A stretch of 8,276 nt of DNA from Vibrio sp. (GTDB taxonomy: Bacteria; Pseudomonadota; Gammaproteobacteria; Enterobacterales; Vibrionaceae), in the NCBI GenBank assembly GCA_007124475.1, contig SLFB01000157.1, positions 1 through 8,276 of the forward strand, written 5' to 3'. The notes beneath the pieces were generated by a model. The model worked only from the letters and a program-made list of their open reading frames with translations. It had not been told where the DNA came from and did not search any database. Each line of letters starts with the position of its first letter. Positions within the stretch are counted from its first letter, which is position 1. Of the stretch, positions 7,786 through 8,276 are shown in pieces. A program made the position numbers and the translations under genes.

Positions 7786-8276
7786 ATGCTTTACCGCTTA
7801 GCCAGAGCTGGCTTTTTTAAATTGGATGCTGAAAGGGCGCATGATCTCGCCATTCAAAATTTCAAACGCTTCACCGGTACACCTCTCGATCTCTTCTATC
7901 GTCAACATCTTCCTCATCGTCCTGTCGAATGCATGGGACTCACGTTTAAAAACCCTGTTGGCCTTGCCGCCGGCCTTGATAAAAACGGTGAATGCATTGA
8001 TGCCTTTGCTGCAATGGGTTTTGGATTCATTGAGGTAGGGACGGTGACACCTAAACCACAACTTGGTAATGATAAGCCACGACTATTTCGTTTAGTGCAT
8101 GCGGAAGGCATTATTAATCGAATGGGCTTTAATAACCTTGGGGTTGATCATTTGGTTGAGAATGTTAAGCAAGCCAATTATGACGGTATTATTGGTATTA
8201 ACATTGGTAAAAATAAAGATACGCCGATCGAAAGTGGGGCTGAGTATTATCTTATCTGCATGGAGAAGGTATATCC
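7786..8276 (+). CDS. pyrD: Dihydroorotate dehydrogenase (quinone), class 2, 3'-truncated by window edge
   Basis: FMN enzyme that oxidises dihydroorotate to orotate and passes electrons to membrane quinones, the fourth step of de novo UMP synthesis; it is associated with the inner face of the cytoplasmic membrane. The first 163 residues of about 336 are visible and the frame stays open to the window edge. The opening (MLYRLARAGFFKLDAERAHD) aligns without gaps to E. coli PyrD. The N-terminal helical segment of about 30-40 residues is the class 2 membrane and quinone-tunnel element. Next come GLAAGLDKNGE with Lys66 (bases 7981-7983, FMN contact), the GTVTPKPQ and NDKPRLFRL stretches, NRMGFNN with Asn111, and GINIGKNKDTP with Asn139, all at the same residue numbers as in E. 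coli. The catalytic Ser175 would lie just past the edge. An intrinsic terminator sits ten bases before the ATG, which makes its expression dependent on a very close promoter or on read-through. Identity is essentially certain. Confidence 0.97.
   Translation, partial: MLYRLARAGFFKLDAERAHDLAIQNFKRFTGTPLDLFYRQHLPHRPVECMGLTFKNPVGLAAGLDKNGECIDAFAAMGFGFIEVGTVTPKPQLGNDKPRLFRLVHAEGIINRMGFNNLGVDHLVENVKQANYDGIIGINIGKNKDTPIESGAEYYLICMEKVY

Overview
The window is a stretch of ordinary chromosome from a marine-type gammaproteobacterium, most probably Vibrionaceae. This rests on the close similarity of PepN and PyrD to their E. coli counterparts, on the presence of a large (about 1,613-residue) NAD-glutamate dehydrogenase, and on the gene order pepN - DUF2835 - NAD-GDH - pyrD, which I recall from Vibrio cholerae chromosome 1. 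The species cannot be fixed from the sequence alone. All genes lie on the + strand, and no mobile element, RNA gene, CRISPR array or phage remnant was seen.

Layout. Bases 1-2316 hold the C-terminal 771 residues of aminopeptidase N (pepN); about 98 N-terminal residues lie upstream of the window. A strong intrinsic terminator follows (2359-2384). Bases 2468-2689 encode a 73-residue DUF2835 protein of unknown function with a poor ribosome-binding site. The 184-base gap after it carries a good sigma70-type promoter (TTAACG-N17-TACAAT) and a clear Shine-Dalgarno for the 1,613-residue NAD-dependent glutamate dehydrogenase (2874-7715). A second intrinsic terminator (7751-7775) then lies only ten bases before the start codon of pyrD (7786), which runs off the right edge after 163 codons. 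No gene-free stretch exceeds 190 bases.

How the genes fit together. PepN releases amino acids from peptides, and NAD-GDH deaminates glutamate to 2-oxoglutarate, so the first and third genes fit amino-acid catabolism. PyrD is the quinone-linked fourth step of pyrimidine synthesis. The terminators and predicted promoters suggest mostly separate transcripts rather than one operon.

No undescribed multi-gene system was found. The part most worth a second look is the short gdh-pyrD junction. There a candidate promoter would start transcription inside the 5' arm of the terminator hairpin, and the same arm could also pair with the pyrD Shine-Dalgarno. This resembles in outline, but is not proven to be, the CTP-sensitive start-site control known for E. 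coli and Salmonella pyrC and pyrD.
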